Counted from the first letter of the stretch, positions 28,323 to 36,212 are shown. The stretch is DNA of 64,000 nucleotides from Amycolatopsis thailandensis (GCF_002234405.1 NZ_NMQT01000057.1:20218-84217), one strand, 5' to 3'. Numbers and translations are program-made. The notes: generated from the letters alone by a model not told the origin.

Positions 28323-28621
28323 TTGTCACCACCGTCTTCCGGCTTCTTCGCCTTGAACATCGAGAGCATCCTGTCGGTGACGAGGAAACCGCCGACGACG
28401 TTGATCGTGCCGAAGGCGATCGCGATCACCAGCAGGATCTTGTTCAGTACGCCGTCGACCCCGAGGCCGAGCACGATCAGCCCGCCGAGCAGGACGATGC
28501 CGTGGATGGCGTTGGTCCCCGACATGAGCGGGGTGTGGAGGGTGTTGGGCACCTTCGAGATGACGGTGAATCCCACGAATCCGGCGAGTACGAGGATCGC
28601 CAAGCTGCCTACGAGCATCAC
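28319..28621 (-). CDS. pntAB: NAD(P) transhydrogenase membrane subunit alpha-2
   Basis: A 100-residue protein with three hydrophobic segments, equal to the membrane part of PntA. Typical features are GFTVISKVPNTLHTPLMSGTNAIHG (as GFTVISKVPNTLHTPLMSG) and the C-terminal FLVTDRMLSMFK. In many actinobacteria PntA is split into soluble and membrane chains as here. Start and stop overlap the neighbours by 4 bp each (ATGA type), indicating coupled translation. Confidence 0.95.
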   Translation of the reverse strand: MMLVGSLAILVLAGFVGFTVISKVPNTLHTPLMSGTNAIHGIVLLGGLIVLGLGVDGVLNKILLVIAIAFGTINVVGGFLVTDRMLSMFKAKKPEDGGDK

Positions 28622-29739
28622 TCGCCTCCTTCTTCTTCTTCGGCTGCGACGGCGCCGGCCACGCAGGCCCCGGCGACGATCTCGTCGGAGAAGTCGAGCG
28701 CGAGCTTGCCTTCGGAGTCGACGAGCAGTTCCAGCAACTCGGTGACGTTGCGCGCGTAGAGCTCGCTGGAATGCGCGGGCATCTCCGCGGCGAGGTTGAG
28801 CGGCGAGCAGATGGTGACGTCGTACTCGACGACCTCCTCGCCCGGTTTCGTCAGTTCGCAGTTGCCGCCGGACTCGCCGGCGAGGTCGACCACGACACCA
28901 CCGGCGGGCATCCCCTTCACCGCGTCGGCGGTGACGAGGGTCGGCGCCTTGCGGCCGGGGACGAGCGCGGTGGTGATCACGACGTCGAATTTCGTGATCG
29001 CCTCGGTGAGCCTGCGTTGCTGCTCGGCCTTTTCCTCCTCGGTCAGCTCGCGGGCGTACCCGCCTTCGCCGACCGCCTCGATGCCGAGTTCGAGGAATTT
29101 CGCGCCGAGTGACTTCACCTGCTCGCCGACCTCGGGCCGGACGTCGTACCCGGTGGTCTGCGCGCCGAGCCGTTTCGCCGTCGCCAGCGCCTGGAGCCCG
29201 GCGACGCCCGCGCCGAGCACGAGCACCTTGGCCGGCGGCACGGTTCCCGCCGCGGTGGTGAGCATCGGGAAGAAGCGCGTGAGTTTCTCCGCGGCCAGCA
29301 ATACGGCGCGATAACCCGCGACACTGCTCTGCGACGACAACGCGTCCATCGCCTGCGCACGGGAGATCCGCGGGATCGCCTCGACGGCGAAAGCGCGGAC
29401 GCCCGCCGATTCCAGCGCCGCGATCCCCTCGGGATCACCCCGTGGATTCAGGAAGCCGATGAGAATGGTGCCCTGCTTGAGCTTCGCGACTTCGGCCGCG
29501 CTCGGAGGCGCCACCTTCACCACGATGTCGGCATCCCACGGATCGCCGATCACCGCACCCGCCTGCTCGAAGGTCTCGTCGGCGAGCAGCGCGCCGGCGC
29601 CCGCGCCGGGCTCGACCACCACCCGCAGTCCGCGTCCGGAGACGCGCTCGATGAGTTTCGGTACCAGCGCGATGCGGCGTTCACCTTGTCCGGTTTCCCG
29701 GACAACACCGACCGTGAGCTGCTCGTTTTCTGCCGCCAC
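28618..29739 (-). CDS. pntAA: NAD(P) transhydrogenase subunit alpha-1
   Basis: A 373-residue soluble dI subunit that binds NAD(H). It resembles alanine dehydrogenase: N-terminal VGVVRETGQGERRIALVPK, central Rossmann motif VLVLGAGVAGLQALATAKRLG, and GYDVRPEVGEQVKSLGAKF. The C-terminus is acidic (EEEEGGE). GTG at 29739 has GAGGAGG 7 bp upstream, which decides the start over longer frames. It heads the operon pntAA-pntAB-pntB-lplA, presumably transcribed from the 29740-29925 region. Confidence 0.95.
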   Translation of the reverse strand: MAAENEQLTVGVVRETGQGERRIALVPKLIERVSGRGLRVVVEPGAGAGALLADETFEQAGAVIGDPWDADIVVKVAPPSAAEVAKLKQGTILIGFLNPRGDPEGIAALESAGVRAFAVEAIPRISRAQAMDALSSQSSVAGYRAVLLAAEKLTRFFPMLTTAAGTVPPAKVLVLGAGVAGLQALATAKRLGAQTTGYDVRPEVGEQVKSLGAKFLELGIEAVGEGGYARELTEEEKAEQQRRLTEAITKFDVVITTALVPGRKAPTLVTADAVKGMPAGGVVVDLAGESGGNCELTKPGEEVVEYDVTICSPLNLAAEMPAHSSELYARNVTELLELLVDSEGKLALDFSDEIVAGACVAGAVAAEEEEGGE

Positions 29740-29925
29740 AGGCGACCTCCTCGCTGGAGAGGACCACACGAACCCGCACTGTTTACCACGTCCGACCGAC
29801 AACTTTCCTGGCTGAACGTATCCGGACGGCATCTTTCCGTGACATCGCTCATCACGATCGATCCAGCCATCGATCCAGGTGGGCGACGTCATAAGGCGGG
29901 TCGGAGCGGCCGTGACGCTGCGCCG

Positions 29926-30097
29926 CACTCGCGTGATCAAAGCCGGATCTCGCGTGCTTGAAGGCGGAACTCGCGTGATCGGGAGCGGAACTCGCGTGAT
30001 CGGGGGCGGAACACCGAGTGCGGCCTCCAGTCACGCGAGATCCGGGCTCAAGCACGCGAGATCCGCCTTCAAGCACGCGAGTTCCGGATTCAAGCAC
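29926..30097. repeat. 21-bp inverted repeat array, copy C (largest)
   Basis: The left half has four units of exactly 21 bp: CTCGCGTGATCAAAGCCGGAT-like, CTCGCGTGCTTGAAGGCGGA(A), CTCGCGTGATCGGGAGCGGA(A), CTCGCGTGATCGGGGGCGGA(A). After a 20-bp gap the right half has three units in inverted orientation, for example CACGCGAGATCCGCCTTCAA(G). The halves could pair as one large cruciform or be read as phased binding sites. It does not encode protein. Confidence 0.85.
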
Positions 30098-30135
30098 GGC
30101 GTGGCGAAGGGGGCTTTCCCCTCGTCCGATGTGAC

Positions 30136-30178
30136 GAAAGCGTCCTTCACCGCGTGTCATGCGGTGAAGGACGCTTTC
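30136..30178. terminator. Perfect 18-bp hairpin after the TetR gene
   Basis: GAAAGCGTCCTTCACCGC (30136-30153) and its exact complement (30161-30178) with loop GTGTCAT. It lies about 30 bp downstream of the TetR stop at 30210 on the minus strand. Confidence 0.7.
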
Positions 30179-30209
30179 AGCCCCACTTACGGAGCAAGGG
30201 TTTCGCCGG

Positions 30210-30830
30210 TTACGGAACACTCCGCCAGTTCGGCACGCCCAGAAAGATCAACCGCAGCCGCCGTTCGGCCGTGCGCACGATCTCGTCGTCACGTGAAGGT
30301 GTTTCGAGCAGCTCCAGCACCGTCGTGAGCATGGTCGTCACGATCAGGTCGGCGAGCAGGTGCAGATCCTCGGTGCTCCAGTCACGGAGGAAGTCGAACC
30401 GCGCGAGGTCGACGGCGAGCTCGCTGACGAAGAGCTTGAGCTCGAAGCCGATCGCCTGCCGGACCGGGCCGGTGCCGCCGTACCGCTCCCTGGTCAGGAA
30501 GTGGAAATGGTCCTCGTGCGCCCGCACGTGCTCGCGCAGCACGCGCACGGACGAGCGGATCATGTCGTTGTACGCCGACGGCCTCGTGCGCGCGGAGCGG
30601 ATCATCGTGCGCAGGGTGCGCATGGACTCCTCGACGAGCGCCACACCGAGTTCGTCCATCGACGCGAAATGGCGATAGAACGCCGTCGGCACGATCCCGG
30701 CCTGTTTCGCGACCTCGCGCAGGCTGAGTCCGGAGAACCCGCGTTCCGCGACCAGGTCGAGCGCCGCGTCCAGCAGCGCTTGACGCGTGCGCTGTTTGCG
30801 CTCCTGCCGGGAAACGGGCTCAGTTGTCAC
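30210..30830 (-). CDS. TetR-family regulator, DesT-like
   Basis: A 206-residue TetR protein. The DNA-binding helices are in AALDLVAERGFSGLSLREVA followed by QAGIVPTAFYRHFASMDELG. GTG at 30830 gives a start 11 residues before the first helix, as usual. It is divergent from a ferredoxin reductase and an acyl-lipid desaturase, the same arrangement as DesT and its desaturase operon in Pseudomonas, which responds to the acyl-CoA pool. A palindrome lies between them (30923-30938). The regulatory link is inferred from this arrangement. Confidence 0.88.
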   Translation of the reverse strand: MTTEPVSRQERKQRTRQALLDAALDLVAERGFSGLSLREVAKQAGIVPTAFYRHFASMDELGVALVEESMRTLRTMIRSARTRPSAYNDMIRSSVRVLREHVRAHEDHFHFLTRERYGGTGPVRQAIGFELKLFVSELAVDLARFDFLRDWSTEDLHLLADLIVTTMLTTVLELLETPSRDDEIVRTAERRLRLIFLGVPNWRSVP

Positions 30831-30922
30831 GACCGACAGCGTAATCGCCTCCGCGGTATCACCCACGTCACATCGCCGTCCTCTCACGTTGACAAGCGGG
30901 ATCTTCGCCACTTCACTGTTGA

Positions 30923-30938
30923 GTGTACAAGCGTTCAC
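30923..30938. promoter_or_regulatory. Palindrome upstream of desaturase operon, candidate TetR operator
   Basis: GTGTAC-AAGC-GTTCAC, with 5 of 6 positions symmetric, 18 bp before the reductase start codon. A possible -35 TTGACA lies at 30889-30894. The layout resembles sites bound by DesT-type repressors. Confidence 0.5.
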
Positions 30939-30956
30939 CGAAATTGGGAGAAAGTG

Positions 30957-32048
30957 ATGACGGCACTGGTACCGCGCAGGGCCAGGCGGCTGGCCTCGCT
31001 GGCCGAGGCCCTGCTCACGCCCCACGGAATGGACCGCTACCTCGAACTCGTCGATCCGATGCTGGTCCGCCGCGAGATCCGCGGCCTGGTCACCGGCGTC
31101 CGGAGGCAGACACCCGACACGGTCACGCTGACCATCCGGCCGAGCCGGGCCTGGCGGGGTCACGTCGCGGGCCAGTACGTGCGGGTGACCGTCGAGATCG
31201 ACGGCGTCCGCCGGACCCGTTGCTACTCACCCGCTGGTTCGGAGCACGACGGCTCACTGGAACTGACCATCAAGGCCGACCCGCAGGGGCTTGTTTCGCG
31301 GCATCTGAACCGCACGATCACCACGGGCTCCGTCCTCGGACTGTCCACTGCGGACGGTGAGTTCACCCTGCCGTCGCCGAGGCCCCGGCGGATCCTGTTG
31401 CTCAGCGGCGGGAGCGGGATCACGCCTGTCCTGTCGATGCTGCGCACGCTGGCGGACGAGAAGCACGAGGGCGACGTCGCCTTCCTGCACTACTCCAACG
31501 GCGCCGACGACGCGCTCTACCGCGCCGAGCTCGCCGACCTCGCCCGCCGCCTGCCCGGCCTGCGCGTGGTACACGCGTTCACTCACGCGAAAACCGGCGG
31601 CGACCTGCACGGCTTCTTCTCGAAGGAGCACCTCGCGGAGGCCGCGCCGTGGTACCCCGACGCCGAGACCTTCCTGTGCGGCCCGAAGCCGCTGATGGAT
31701 TCGGTCCGTGAGGCGTTCGAGGCCGACGGCCTCGGTGCACAACTGCACACCGAGGAGTTCACGCCACCGGCGCTCACCTTCGACACCGAGAACGCCGAAG
31801 GGCAGGTCCGGTTCGCGCGCAGCGGCCGCGAGTTCGAAAACTCCGGGAAACCGCTGCTGGAGCAGGCCGAAGACGCGGGACTCAGCCCGGAACACGGCTG
31901 CCGGATGGGCATCTGCTTCTCCTGCACCCAGATCAAGACCTCCGGCTGCGTGCGCAACGCCAAGACGGGCGAGACCTCCAGCGAAGAGAACGAAGAGATC
32001 CAGCTCTGCATCTCCGTCCCGGTCGGGGACGTCGAGATCAACGCTTAG
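30957..32048 (+). CDS. Ferredoxin reductase-like electron donor (FAD, NAD, 2Fe-2S)
   Basis: A 363-residue three-domain protein: FAD-binding (CYSPAGSEHDG, the RxYS motif being RCYS), NAD(P)-binding (LLLSGGSGITPVLSML, ETFLCGPKPLMD) and a C-terminal plant-type 2Fe-2S domain with cysteines in CRMGICFSC and a fourth in QLCISVP. It passes electrons from NAD(P)H to the desaturase encoded just downstream. The pair matches M. tuberculosis Rv3230c-Rv3229c (DesA3). ATG at 30957 follows GGGAGAAAG. It is 12 bp upstream of the desaturase. Confidence 0.93.
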   Translation: MTALVPRRARRLASLAEALLTPHGMDRYLELVDPMLVRREIRGLVTGVRRQTPDTVTLTIRPSRAWRGHVAGQYVRVTVEIDGVRRTRCYSPAGSEHDGSLELTIKADPQGLVSRHLNRTITTGSVLGLSTADGEFTLPSPRPRRILLLSGGSGITPVLSMLRTLADEKHEGDVAFLHYSNGADDALYRAELADLARRLPGLRVVHAFTHAKTGGDLHGFFSKEHLAEAAPWYPDAETFLCGPKPLMDSVREAFEADGLGAQLHTEEFTPPALTFDTENAEGQVRFARSGREFENSGKPLLEQAEDAGLSPEHGCRMGICFSCTQIKTSGCVRNAKTGETSSEENEEIQLCISVPVGDVEINA

Positions 32049-32060
32049 AAAGGACCGGTC

Positions 32061-33176
32061 ATGACGGGCTTGCAGGACAAACTGACCCCGCAACAGGTCG
32101 AGGACTTCGGCCGCGAACTGGACGAGATCCGGCAGCGGATCGTCGCCGACCTCGGCCAGGTCGACGTCGACTACATCCACAACGTCATCAAGACGCAGCG
32201 CGCGCTCGAGGTCGCCGGCCGCGGACTGCTGTTCGCCGGGTTCTTCCCGCCCGCGTGGGTCGCCGGCGTCGCCGCGCTTTCGGTGGCGAAGATCCTCGAC
32301 AACATGGAGATCGGCCACAACGTCATGCACGGTCAGTACGACTGGACGCGTGACCCGGCGCTGAGCTCGCAGAAGTTCGAATGGGACACCGTCGCGCCGT
32401 CGGAGAACTGGCGCCATTCCCACAACTACATCCACCACACGTACACGAACATCCTCGACAAGGACCGGGACATCGGTTACGGCATCCTGCGGATGGATCC
32501 GGCGCAGAAGTGGAACCCGTACTACCTGGGCAACCCGGTGTACGCGACGCTGCTCGCGCTGTTCTTCCAGTGGGGCGTCATGCTGCACGATCTGGAGGTC
32601 GACAGGGTCGCGAAGGGCGAGCGCACCTGGGCCGAGAACGTTCCGGTGCTGAAGAAGATCGTGCGCAAGGCGGGCCGCCAAGTCGGCAAGGACTACGTAC
32701 TCTTCCCGCTGCTGACCGGTCCGCTCGCGCCGCTGACCTTCCTCGGCAACGCGACCGCGAACCTGACCCGCAACCTGTGGGCGTTCTCGATCATCTTCTG
32801 CGGGCACTTCCCCGCCGACGTCGAGAGCTTCACCGAAGAGGAGACCGAGAACGAGTCGCGGGGCCAGTGGTACCTGCGGCAGATCCTCGGGTCGGCGAAC
32901 ATCACCGGCGGCAAGCTCTTCCACGTCATGACCGGGAACCTCTCGCACCAGATCGAGCACCACCTGTTCCCGGACATCCCGGCGCGCCGCTACCCGGAGA
33001 TCGCGGGCGAAGTGCGGGCGATCTGCGAGAAGTACGGCCTCCCGTACAACACCGGTCCCCTGCACAAGCAGCTGTTCTCGGTGGCCAAGAAGATCGTGAA
33101 ACTGGCCCTTCCGTGGAACGGCGAGCCCCGCACTCCGGCTACCGTGGAGAGCGACAAGACCCTCCGAGCGGCTTAA
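32061..33176 (+). CDS. Membrane fatty-acid (acyl-CoA) desaturase
   Basis: A 371-residue di-iron integral membrane desaturase. The three histidine boxes are GHNVMH (His86, His90), HNYIHH (His121, His125, His126) and HQIEHH near residue 295. Hydrophobic pairs lie at about 55-80 and 215-250. It resembles mycobacterial DesA3, a stearoyl-CoA delta-9 desaturase, and receives electrons from the preceding reductase. Expression is probably controlled by the divergent TetR protein. Regiospecificity is inferred. Confidence 0.94.
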   Translation: MTGLQDKLTPQQVEDFGRELDEIRQRIVADLGQVDVDYIHNVIKTQRALEVAGRGLLFAGFFPPAWVAGVAALSVAKILDNMEIGHNVMHGQYDWTRDPALSSQKFEWDTVAPSENWRHSHNYIHHTYTNILDKDRDIGYGILRMDPAQKWNPYYLGNPVYATLLALFFQWGVMLHDLEVDRVAKGERTWAENVPVLKKIVRKAGRQVGKDYVLFPLLTGPLAPLTFLGNATANLTRNLWAFSIIFCGHFPADVESFTEEETENESRGQWYLRQILGSANITGGKLFHVMTGNLSHQIEHHLFPDIPARRYPEIAGEVRAICEKYGLPYNTGPLHKQLFSVAKKIVKLALPWNGEPRTPATVESDKTLRAA

Positions 33177-33186
33177 GGTGTCTGAC

Positions 33187-33387
33187 ATGGTCGGTCAGTT
33201 CGAAAGCACCAAGGACGTGGTCCAAGAGGTCACCGAGTCCGCGGCCACCCATATCGGCAACATCGCGACGATCATCACCGGCGCGATCCGGGACATCGCC
33301 CGCGAGACCGGCGATTGGCTCACGGACGTCATCGAGATGCGCGAGGCGTCCCAGCGCGCGCAGGCGGACGAAACCCGCGAAGACTAG
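33187..33387 (+). CDS. Small conserved helical protein, unknown function
   Basis: A 66-residue polar, probably all-helical protein (STKDVVQEVTESAATHIGNI, then IARETGDWLTDVIEMREAS). It starts just after the desaturase stop; ATG at 33187 has AAGG 9 bp upstream, and an in-frame GTG at 33178 is an alternative adding three residues. It could be a membrane-associated amphipathic helix protein accompanying the desaturase. No family is recognised. Confidence 0.65.
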   Translation: MVGQFESTKDVVQEVTESAATHIGNIATIITGAIRDIARETGDWLTDVIEMREASQRAQADETRED

Positions 33388-33434
33388 GGAAACCTGGATG
33401 GGCGTGGGGCGGGTGGTCACGGCAAGCTGAAGCC

Positions 33435-34700
33435 GTGATCACCCGTTTCGCCCTTCCCGGGCGCGTCCTCGGCTCGCAGCTGAACCGCGCGTACTGGGGA
33501 GAGCTGGCCTGGGTGATCATCGGCGCGCCCTTGACGCTGGTGCTCGCCGTTCTCGTCGTCTTCGGGCTCCTCTTCGGGACGGCCCTGAGCCTGCTCACCG
33601 TCGGGCTGCCGGTGCTCATCGGCGTCGTGGCGGGCGCGCGGCTGATCGGCTCCGCGCACATCGGCCTGTCACGGATGCTGCTCGGGACGACGGTCACCGC
33701 GCCCGCCCGGCCCGAGCTGCGGCCGGGCCTGTGGAACGGGATCAAGAGCAAGATCGCGGACCCGAGCGGCTGGCGGTCGATCGCCTACCTGCTGATCCGG
33801 CTCCCGGTGGCCTTGATCGAGTTCTTCCTGGTCGCGGTCCTGTTCGTGTACGCCGTGAGCACGCTGACGTACCCGTTCTTCTGGTTCACCCTGAACGGTG
33901 AAGCCATGCCGACGTTCGACCTTCACGTCGGCGCCTGGCCCCTCACCCTGCCGCTCGCCCTCACCGGGCTGGCCGTGCTGCTGGCGATGCCGTGGGTGGT
34001 CCACGGGCTGACCGAGTTCGACCGGCTGCTGGTGCGCGGGATCCTCGGCGCCGAAGACCTCTCCAAACGCGTGCGTGACCTCGAACGCAGCCGGGCGAGC
34101 GCCGTCGACGACGCGACGTGGCGGTTACGCCGGATCGAACGCGACCTGCACGACGGCGCGCAGGCCCAGCTGGTCGCGCTGGCGATGAAGCTCGGCATCG
34201 CGAAGGACGAGCTGTCCGGCGGCGACGGCGACATCGAGCAGGTCACCGCCCTGGTCACCGCCGCGCACGCCAACGCGAAACAGGCGCTGGTCGAACTGCG
34301 TGACCTCGCCCGCGGCATCCACCCCGCCGCGCTCGACGCCGGCCTCGACGTCGCGCTGTCCACTTTGGCCGCGGGCTCGGGCATCGACGCGCGGATCGGC
34401 GTGGACCTGCCGAGCAGGCCGTCGCCGTCGCTGGAGACCATCGCCTACTTCACCGTCGCCGAGCTGCTGACCAATGCCGCGAAACACACTTCCGCCGCGA
34501 TCGAGGTCGACGTCGGTATCGTCGGTGACGCCTTGCGGCTCGTGGTGCGCGACGGTGGCGAAGGCGGGGCCAGGCCGGAACGCGGTGGCGGGCTCGCCGG
34601 GATCGCCGAACGGCTCGCGACGGTGGACGGCAGGCTCGACATCGACAGTCCTCCGGGAGGACCTACGGTGATCAGCGCGGAAATACCTTTACGGAAATAG
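33435..34700 (+). CDS. Sensor histidine kinase (NarL/DesK class) with sensor membrane domain
   Basis: A 421-residue kinase. Four membrane helices in the first 190 residues form the 'putative sensor' domain seen in actinobacterial kinases (ELAWVIIGAPLTLVLAVLVV, then YLLIRLPVALIEFFLVAVLF). The HisKA_3 dimerisation domain has the phospho-acceptor His239 in RDLHDGAQAQLV, and the ATPase domain shows the N-box ELLTNAAKHT and the G boxes VRDGG and GGGLAGIAERL. GTG at 33435 gives the family's usual start. It is 8 bp upstream of its response regulator. The signal is unknown. Confidence 0.92.
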   Translation: MITRFALPGRVLGSQLNRAYWGELAWVIIGAPLTLVLAVLVVFGLLFGTALSLLTVGLPVLIGVVAGARLIGSAHIGLSRMLLGTTVTAPARPELRPGLWNGIKSKIADPSGWRSIAYLLIRLPVALIEFFLVAVLFVYAVSTLTYPFFWFTLNGEAMPTFDLHVGAWPLTLPLALTGLAVLLAMPWVVHGLTEFDRLLVRGILGAEDLSKRVRDLERSRASAVDDATWRLRRIERDLHDGAQAQLVALAMKLGIAKDELSGGDGDIEQVTALVTAAHANAKQALVELRDLARGIHPAALDAGLDVALSTLAAGSGIDARIGVDLPSRPSPSLETIAYFTVAELLTNAAKHTSAAIEVDVGIVGDALRLVVRDGGEGGARPERGGGLAGIAERLATVDGRLDIDSPPGGPTVISAEIPLRK

Positions 34701-34708
34701 GGGGCGGC

Positions 34709-35353
34709 GTGCGCGTCGTGATCGCGGAGGATTCGGCCATCCTCCGGGCGGGGCTCGTCGAACTGCTGAACCTTCGGGGGCACGAGGTCGTCGCGGCCGT
34801 CGCCGACGGCGAAAGCCTGTGCGCGGCGGTGCGCGAGCATCGGCCGGACGTGTCCATTGTGGACATCCGGATGCCGCCGACGCACACCGACGAAGGACTG
34901 CGCGCGTCGATCGCGCTGCGCGCCGAAGTGCCGGGGTGCGCGATCCTGCTGTTCTCGCAGTACGTCGAGACGCAGTACGCGACGGAACTGCTGGCCGACC
35001 GCGCGGGCGGCGTCGGCTACCTGCTGAAGGACCGCGTCGCGGAGGTTTCGGACTTCCTCGACGCGCTCCGGCGGGTCGCCGAAGGTGAGACCGTGCTCGA
35101 CCCGGAGGTGGTGAGCCAGCTGTTCACCGCCACCCGGAAGACGGACGCGCTCGCCGGGCTCACGCCGCGGGAGCGGGAAGTGCTGGGGCTGATGGCCGAG
35201 GGCCGGTCGAACTCGGCCATCGCGGCGGCGCTGTTCCTCTCGGCGGGCTCGGTGGAGAAGTACGTTTCGAGCATCTTCGGGAAGCTGGCGCTGCCTCAGT
35301 CCGAGGGGGACAACCGGCGGGTTCTCGCGGTGCTTCGGTACCTGGAGTCCTAA
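34709..35353 (+). CDS. NarL/LuxR-type response regulator
   Basis: A 214-residue regulator with receiver domain (acidic pocket AEDSA at 6-10, phosphorylated Asp52 in SIVDIRMPP, Lys in LLKDRVA) and a C-terminal LuxR helix-turn-helix (LTPREREVLGLMAEGRSNSA, then LFLSAGSVEKYVSSIFGKL). It pairs with the kinase directly upstream. Start GTG at 34709. Its targets are unknown. The terminator hairpin at 35372 is nearly identical to the one after the LuxR-domain regulator at 60588. Confidence 0.94.
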   Translation: MRVVIAEDSAILRAGLVELLNLRGHEVVAAVADGESLCAAVREHRPDVSIVDIRMPPTHTDEGLRASIALRAEVPGCAILLFSQYVETQYATELLADRAGGVGYLLKDRVAEVSDFLDALRRVAEGETVLDPEVVSQLFTATRKTDALAGLTPREREVLGLMAEGRSNSAIAAALFLSAGSVEKYVSSIFGKLALPQSEGDNRRVLAVLRYLES

Positions 35354-35371
35354 GGGAGGCCTCCGCTGTCC

Positions 35372-35418
35372 GTGAAGGCCTCCTTTCCTACCTTGAGGGT
35401 AGTGAAGGAGGCCTTCAC
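35372..35418. terminator. Hairpin of the GTGAAGGCC family
   Basis: GTGAAGGCCTCCTT pairs with AAGGAGGCCTTCAC, with an inner CTACC/GGTAG stem. It differs at only about three positions from the 47-bp hairpin at 60588-60634. Confidence 0.75.
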
Positions 35419-35461
35419 GGCATCCTTTGTCCGATGTGGTCTCTCGCCGGGCAGGCATGGT

Positions 35462-35512
35462 GTTGCGAAAGTGGCTTTCGCAACGCTGAAGGTTGCGAAA
35501 GTGGCTTTCGCA
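35462..35512. repeat. Tandem duplicated 21-bp palindrome
   Basis: TTGCGAAAGTGGCTTTCGCA(A) occurs at 35462-35482 and again identically at 35492-35512, 30 bp apart. Each copy is a self-complementary GCGAAAG/CTTTCGC hairpin. Confidence 0.8.
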
Positions 35513-35571
35513 ACGTCAGTCCGCTGCCCACCGAGCCTGGTCGCTCCTCCGCCCACTCGGCTGCGAATGAA

Positions 35572-35626
35572 GTCCGTGAAGGCCTCCTTGAGGGACTCTG
35601 GGTCCCTCAAGGGGGCCTTCACGGAC
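35572..35626. terminator. Hairpin ending the GNAT gene transcript
   Basis: GTCCGTGAAGGCCTCCTTGA at 35572 pairs with the region ending TCAAGGGGGCCTTCACGGAC at 35626, with loop TCTG and an extra GGGAC/GTCCC; one or two mismatches. It lies 24 bp beyond the minus-strand stop at 35651. Confidence 0.65.
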
Positions 35627-35650
35627 AGCGGAAACGGTGACCGCAACGCC

Positions 35651-36172
35651 TCAACGGGGTTCGGTAGGTGACCCGGTGAGTGCCGGCAGGCAAAGCTGCA
35701 CCCACGCGACATCCCGCCACGCCCCGTGCTTGTACCCGATCCGCCGATAGGTCCCCACCGGCTCGAACCCCAGCGCGCGATGCAGCCCGGCGCTCGCGTC
35801 GTTCGGCAGCACCATCCCCGCGCAGAAGTTCCGGAAACCGCGCGCCGCCAGCGTGTCCAGCAGCGCCTGATAGAGCGCGCGGCCACCACCGGTCCTCCGG
35901 CGGCCGAGCTCCAGATAGATACTAACCTCGCAAGACCAGCGGTAGGACGGACGACCGCTGAAAGGGCCTCCGTAGGCGTAGCCGGCGACGCGGCCTTCGT
36001 CGTCTTCGAGGACGAGCCAAGCGTGCGATCGCTGCGCCTTGGCGATGCGCTCGGCCATCTCGTCCGGCTTGGGCGGCTCGGTCTCGAACGAGATCACCGT
36101 GTCGGTGACATACGGCGCGTAGATCTCCGCGCACGCCGTCGCGTCGGCTTCCGTCGCTTCCCTGATCACCAT
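35651..36172 (-). CDS. GNAT acetyltransferase, phosphinothricin-acetyltransferase type
   Basis: A 173-residue single-domain GNAT of the Pat/Bar type: MVIREATEADATACAEIYAP, TVISFETEPPKP, the acetyl-CoA loop ELGRRRTGGGRALYQALLD (the usual RGxG is RTGG), and LHRALGFEPVGTYRRIGYKH. Such enzymes N-acetylate phosphinothricin or methionine sulfoximine-like amino acids; here the physiological substrate is unknown. ATG at 36172 is used; another ATG lies nine bases upstream. It is divergent from the XRE/cupin regulator with a 40-bp gap containing a direct repeat. Confidence 0.9.
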   Translation of the reverse strand: MVIREATEADATACAEIYAPYVTDTVISFETEPPKPDEMAERIAKAQRSHAWLVLEDDEGRVAGYAYGGPFSGRPSYRWSCEVSIYLELGRRRTGGGRALYQALLDTLAARGFRNFCAGMVLPNDASAGLHRALGFEPVGTYRRIGYKHGAWRDVAWVQLCLPALTGSPTEPR

Positions 36173-36178
36173 GGCAAC

Positions 36179-36207
36179 CATAGTAACCGAGGCTGCCACT
36201 ATAGTAA
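36179..36207. promoter_or_regulatory. Direct repeat in the GNAT-XRE divergent gap
   Basis: CATAGTAA at 36179-36186 and TATAGTAA at 36200-36207 are spaced by exactly 21 bp, and ACTATAGT at 36198-36205 is itself palindromic. With only 40 bp between the divergent starts, this is the likely promoter and operator region of both genes. Confidence 0.45.
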
Positions 36208-36212
36208 GCAGC

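Larger units (their letters stand above)
29740..30209. other. Intergenic region with repeat array C and a terminator
   Basis: Between the pntAA start and the end of the TetR gene lie 470 bp without a gene. It contains the pnt promoter region, the largest 21-bp array (29926-30097) and the hairpin at 30136-30178. Confidence 0.6.
35354..35650. repeat. Cluster of four palindromes, no gene
   Basis: Almost all of this 297-bp gap is palindromic: the hairpin 35372-35418, two tandem 21-bp palindromes at 35462-35482 and 35492-35512, and the hairpin 35572-35626. Convergent genes flank it. Confidence 0.75.

Noticed and set aside
29926..30097. Regular repeats resembling a CRISPR array
   Set aside because: Units are contiguous 21-bp repeats without unique spacers, and half are inverted. 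No cas gene is in the window.
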